Notes under the pieces: generated by a model
Seen by the model: the letters and a program-made list of their open reading frames with translations, nothing else
What the model was told of the DNA's origin: nothing
The model's database searches: none
Position numbers and translations under genes: made by a program
In this document: positions 60,615 through 64,000 of the stretch, piece after piece
How positions within the stretch are numbered: position 1 is the first letter of the stretch
How the letters are laid out: the number at the start of each line of letters is the position of its first letter
Assembly: GCA_947623455.1 (NCBI GenBank)
Contig: OX392541.1
Location: 5,656,701 to 5,720,700, forward strand
Reading direction: 5' to 3'
Length of the DNA stretch: 64,000 nucleotides
Source of the DNA: Mimachlamys varia
Taxonomy: Eukaryota > Mollusca > Bivalvia > Pectinida > Pectinidae

Positions 60615-62149
60615 GGTTTAACATGACTCTTATCATGGTTCAAATATGTTTACAGATAAATGACCTGGTAGTAGTTAAGCCTTATCGGGATGTAACGGTA
60701 ATACCAGGTGTTTACAATGGAAACGGCGCTCGCTGCGCAGGTGTTAGTAGGTGGAAACCCAAAGCTAGAGCGTTTTGTCAGACGTTTAGGAATTCCACTG
60801 TTTTTTTTTGAAATTATTCATTTTATGAGTACATATCAGCAAAATCCGATCGTCATAGTCCATAACAATACCCACTTGATACTTGTATGTAATATTAAAA
60901 AAAAATGATGAAAAAAAGCTTACTTTCGCGGGATGCCCCTTTAATCAAATTCCTTTTCACATCCAATCGTTGAGGCAAAAACCGGCGGTTTTTATTAAAG
61001 GAGAGCACACCATCCACTACGCCAGCCATCTGCTTCTTTTGATGTCACTGTCAATTCAATGCGATTTAGGTTGGTTCAGATGAAATATTCTTCTACAGAT
61101 AATGCCAATAGCATACTCGTATATCATTGATTATTAGTAATAGGGGAGGTTGAACTTTACTTTGATCAACCTTAAAATTGCGTTATCTGATTAGGAAGTT
61201 GTGTGACTTCTATTTTCGATTTCTACCACCATTAACACCTAGAATATCACACATGATGGGCTCGTGTTTACGGGAGATGTATCACATAAACTATGTCCAT
61301 TCCTGTCTACTTCCTAAATTCCTTTCTCAATTTACGAGTGTTTAACCACATCAGCTACACTATAGAGTACACCTTGCTCGTTATAACCGGATGAGCCTCG
61401 CCTCGTTCTACCGGGAAATGGGTTGGTTATAAGAGTAAATCATTCCGAGTCGGAACAGCTCAAGATTTAAAGAGAGTTAATTTAAGTTAAGTTTTAAGTT
61501 AATTTAAGGCAATTCTAGAAAAAGAAATAATGTGTTATTAATTTCAACTCGTCGTAGTATTGACAAAAATCTGTCCATTTCATGAATTTCAAAGCTATAC
61601 ACAATATCCCATAGCGTTTATACAACATAATCCATTAGTTTTTAGAGCAAAATACATTCTGGATATTAGTTTCGCCGAGAGTAATAACACTGTCCTACCA
61701 TTTGGGCAATACATTGTACAATGTACGTAGTTTGTAGGTAGATTAGTCGATTGGTTACATGTAACACCCAGGCTACACACGCAGGCAGGGTTCGATCCCA
61801 GAAGTCGCATGCATGGTACAGCTGTATATATATATTTAGATTTTTTTTTTCTTTGTCCTTGTACTGTAAGGCACTTCAGGGTTTTGTTATCAAATGTATA
61901 TTCATTTATTGTATTCTACTGTACCGGCAAACAATTACACATCGGTAAAGATAATCATCTTTCCGGATCACTTTTATCGTCTGCTTAGTTTTTCTAGAGG
62001 GGTTCCGAATAAGGGGGAAATGACCAGGCGAAACCCAGGCGCATGAGGGGAACAAACTATCATACATTGTATTTACCTGCTTTGTGTTCCATATATGGAG
62101 ATGGTGATTAACTGATATAATTATGCTCTTTGTGATTCTGTCGTTACAG
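60615..62149. other. Right part of intron 4; one tRNA-like fragment
   Basis: Mostly unique AT-rich sequence. At 61752-61800 GATTGGTTACATGTAACACC followed by GGGTTCGATCCCAG resembles a pol III box A/box B pair, perhaps a SINE head. It cannot fold as a full tRNA as far as I can tell. A (TA)n tract lies at 61825-61832. No further exon seen. Confidence 0.45.
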
Positions 62150-62246
62150 AAGGGAGATGTACTCTGCTACTTGAAAACTTGCAACATTCCCAAGAAGTGT
62201 AAGAAATGGCTGAACCACAGTGACAACTGTTGTCCGCAATGTGCAG
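62150..62246 (+). CDS. VWC gene, exon 5: second half of VWC domain 2
   Basis: Acceptor TCTGTCGTTACAG ends at 62149 and donor GTGAGA starts at 62247. The 97 bp run from phase 0 to phase 1, matching exon 3. The peptide has six cysteines: L-C-Y-L-K-T-C-N-I-P-K-K-C, then a basic/aromatic stretch with an N-H-S sequon, then C-C-P-Q-C. It completes the second ten-cysteine VWC domain. The usual P-G before CC is replaced by S-D-N, a divergence from domain 1. The open phase-1 donor and absence of a stop show that the gene continues to the right, probably with more modules. Confidence 0.92.
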
Positions 62247-62299
62247 GTGAGACCAATATACTTGTTTACTTTTAATTGTGGGGGGCAAGTCGAGTCAAT

Positions 62300-64000
62300 A
62301 AAAATATAAACTTAGACTTGCGCCCACATTGTCCGTGTAAGGCGCCTACCTTAGACTGGCGTCCACAGTGTTCGCATGGGGCGCCTATCTTAGACTGGCG
62401 TCCACAGTGTTCGCATGGGGCGCCTATCTAAGACTGGCGTCCACAGTGTTCACGTGGGGCGCCTATCTAAGACTGGCGTCCACAGTGTTCACGTGGGGCG
62501 CCTACCTTAGACTGGCGTCCACACTGTTCATGTAGGGCGCCTATCTTAGACTGGCGTCCACAGTGTTCGCATGGGGCGCCTATCTAAGACTGGCGTCCAC
62601 AGTGTTCGCATGGGGCGCCTATCTAAGACTGGCGTCCACAGTGTTCACGTGGGGCGCCTATCTAAGACTGGCGTCCACAGTGTTCACGTGGGGCGCCTAC
62701 CTTAGACTGGCGTCCACACTGTTCATGTAGGGCGCCTATCTTAGACTGGCGTCCACAGTGTTCGCATGGGGCGCCTATCTAAGACTGGCGTCCACAGTGT
62801 TCGCATGGGGCGCCTATCTAAGACTGGCGTCAACAGTGTTCACGTGGGGCGCCTACCTTAGACTGGCGTCCACACTGTTCATGTAGGGCGCCTATCTTAG
62901 ACTGGCGTCCACAGTGTTCGGCTGGGGCGCCTATCTTAGACTGGCGCCCACAGTGTTCATGTAGGGCGCCTATCTTAGACTGGCGTCCACAGTGTTCACG
63001 TGGGGCGCCTATCCTAGACTTGTTCGCACAGTGTTCACGTGGGGCGCCTATCCTAGACTGGCGTCCACAGTGTTCACGTTGGGGCGCCTATCCTAGACTG
63101 GCGCCCACAGTGTTCATGTAGGGCGCCTATTCTAGACTGGCGTCCACAGTGTTCGCGTGGGGCGCCTATCCTAGACTGGCGCCCACAGTGTTCATGTAGG
63201 GCGCCTATCCTAGACTGGTGCTCACAGTGTTCACGTGGGGCGCCTATCCTAGACTGGCGTCCACAGTGTTCACTAGGGGCGCCTATCCTAGACTGGCGTC
63301 CACAGTGTTCACATTGGGCGCCTATCCTAGACTGGCGCCCACAGTGTTCATGTAGGGCACCTATCCTAGACTGGTGCTCACAGTGTTCGCGTTGGGCGCC
63401 TATCCTTGACGGGTGCTCACAGTGTTCACGTTGGGCGCCTATCCTAGACTGGTGCTCACAGTGTTCATGTAGGGCGCATATCTTAGACTGGCGTCCACAG
63501 TGTTCACGTGGGGCGCCTATCCTAGACTGGTGCTCGCAGTGTTCACGTGGGGCGCCTATCCTAGACTGGCGTCCACAGTGTTCACGTTGGGCGCCTATGC
63601 TAGACTGGCGTCCACAGTGTTCGCGTGGGGCGCATATCCTAGACTGGCGTTCACAGTGTTCACGTGGGGCGCCTATCCTAGACTGGCGTCCACAGTGTTC
63701 ACGTAGGGCGCCTATCCTAGACTTGTGCTCACAGTGTTCACGTGGGGCGCCTATCCTAGACTGGCGTCCACAGTGTTCACGTGGGGCGCCTATCCTAGAC
63801 TGGCGTCCACAGTGTTCATGTAGGGCGCCTATCCTAGACTTGTGCTCACAGTGTTCACGTGGGGCGCCTATCCTAGACTTGTGCTCACAGTGTTCACGTG
63901 GGGCGCCTATCCTAGACTGGCGTCCACAGTGTTCATGTAGGGCGCCTATCCTAGACTTGTGCTCACAGTGTTCATGTGGGGCGCCTATCCTAGACTGGTG
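62300..64000. repeat. 39-bp minisatellite array, runs off the right edge
   Basis: The unit is GGCGTCCACAGTGTTCACGT, GGGGCGCCTATCCTAGACT (39 bp; about 43 copies), with a GGCGCC palindrome. Positions 62310-62900 carry a five-unit block of 195 bp (pattern GCATGG, GCATGG, CACGTG, CACGTG, CATGTAG) repeated about three times. To the right the order is irregular, with GTGCTCACAG variants. It starts about 55 bp after exon 5, so it lies in intron 5. Confidence 0.96.

Larger units (their letters stand above)
55120..62149 (+). other. Intron 4 of the VWC gene (about 7 kb)
   Basis: Donor GTAAGT at 55120 and acceptor TCTGTCGTTACAG ending at 62149. It separates the two halves of VWC domain 2 at the position equivalent to the 414-bp intron 2. 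It contains the inverted-repeat structures and the 38-bp array listed separately. 56000-56650 and 56790-57370 are unique sequence in which I recognise nothing. Confidence 0.8.

Noticed and set aside
61752..61800. Possible tRNA gene with GGGTTCGATCCC
   Set aside because: A box-B-like motif is present, but I cannot pair acceptor or anticodon stems around it. Treated as a SINE-like fragment at most.

Overview
The window is animal nuclear DNA, most likely from a marine invertebrate and plausibly a bivalve mollusc. The evidence is spliced exons with GT/AG borders and conserved phases, tRNA-like SINE fragments, a dispersed repeat ending in GACGGAC-type sequence as I recall from mollusc genomes, and a very high load of minisatellites. 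The organism assignment is inference from style, not from a marker gene. I see no rRNA, no intact tRNA, no CRISPR array and no prokaryotic gene structure.

The only protein-coding gene I can support is one plus-strand gene whose exons lie at 16967-17030, 51977-52062, 52477-52567, 54971-55119 and 62150-62246. It continues beyond the right edge. Exon 1 encodes a probable signal peptide. The next four exons encode two complete ten-cysteine von Willebrand factor type C (VWC) domains. Each domain is split over two exons with a phase 1 - phase 0 - phase 1 pattern, so the five exons join in frame without a stop (487 nt, 162 codons plus one base). The product is a secreted multi-VWC protein of the kind that includes chordin-like, kielin/CRIM-type and VWC2-type extracellular BMP/TGF-beta regulators and some mollusc extracellular matrix proteins. 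Which of these it is cannot be decided here.

Layout: 1-2800 is a 23-bp satellite cut by the window edge. 2801-16660 is mostly unique AT-rich sequence with SINE-like remnants, several small minisatellites, a TA-rich array (10.9-12.5 kb) and a 27-bp array (13.0-14.0 kb). 16.67-17.03 kb holds the candidate promoter and first coding exon. 17,031-51,976 is read as a single intron of about 35 kb. By summing the spans, about 23 kb of it is tandem repeat in at least a dozen unrelated families (periods of about 15 to 84 bp). 52.0-62.3 kb holds the four VWC exons, separated by introns carrying a 37-bp array with inverted first units, a 136-bp near-perfect palindrome, and a roughly 3.2-kb element in which 78-bp inverted repeats flank a 38-bp minisatellite. 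62.3-64.0 kb is a 39-bp array running off the end.

Tandem repeats cover roughly half of the window. Several arrays show higher-order structure: a 996-bp duplication at 30.9-32.9 kb, a 12-unit block at 57.9-59.6 kb, a 195-bp five-unit block at 62.3-62.9 kb and a block of about 404 bp at 47.9-48.5 kb. Most long open frames in the window are artefacts of repeat periods divisible by three or lacking stops, and I have not called them genes.
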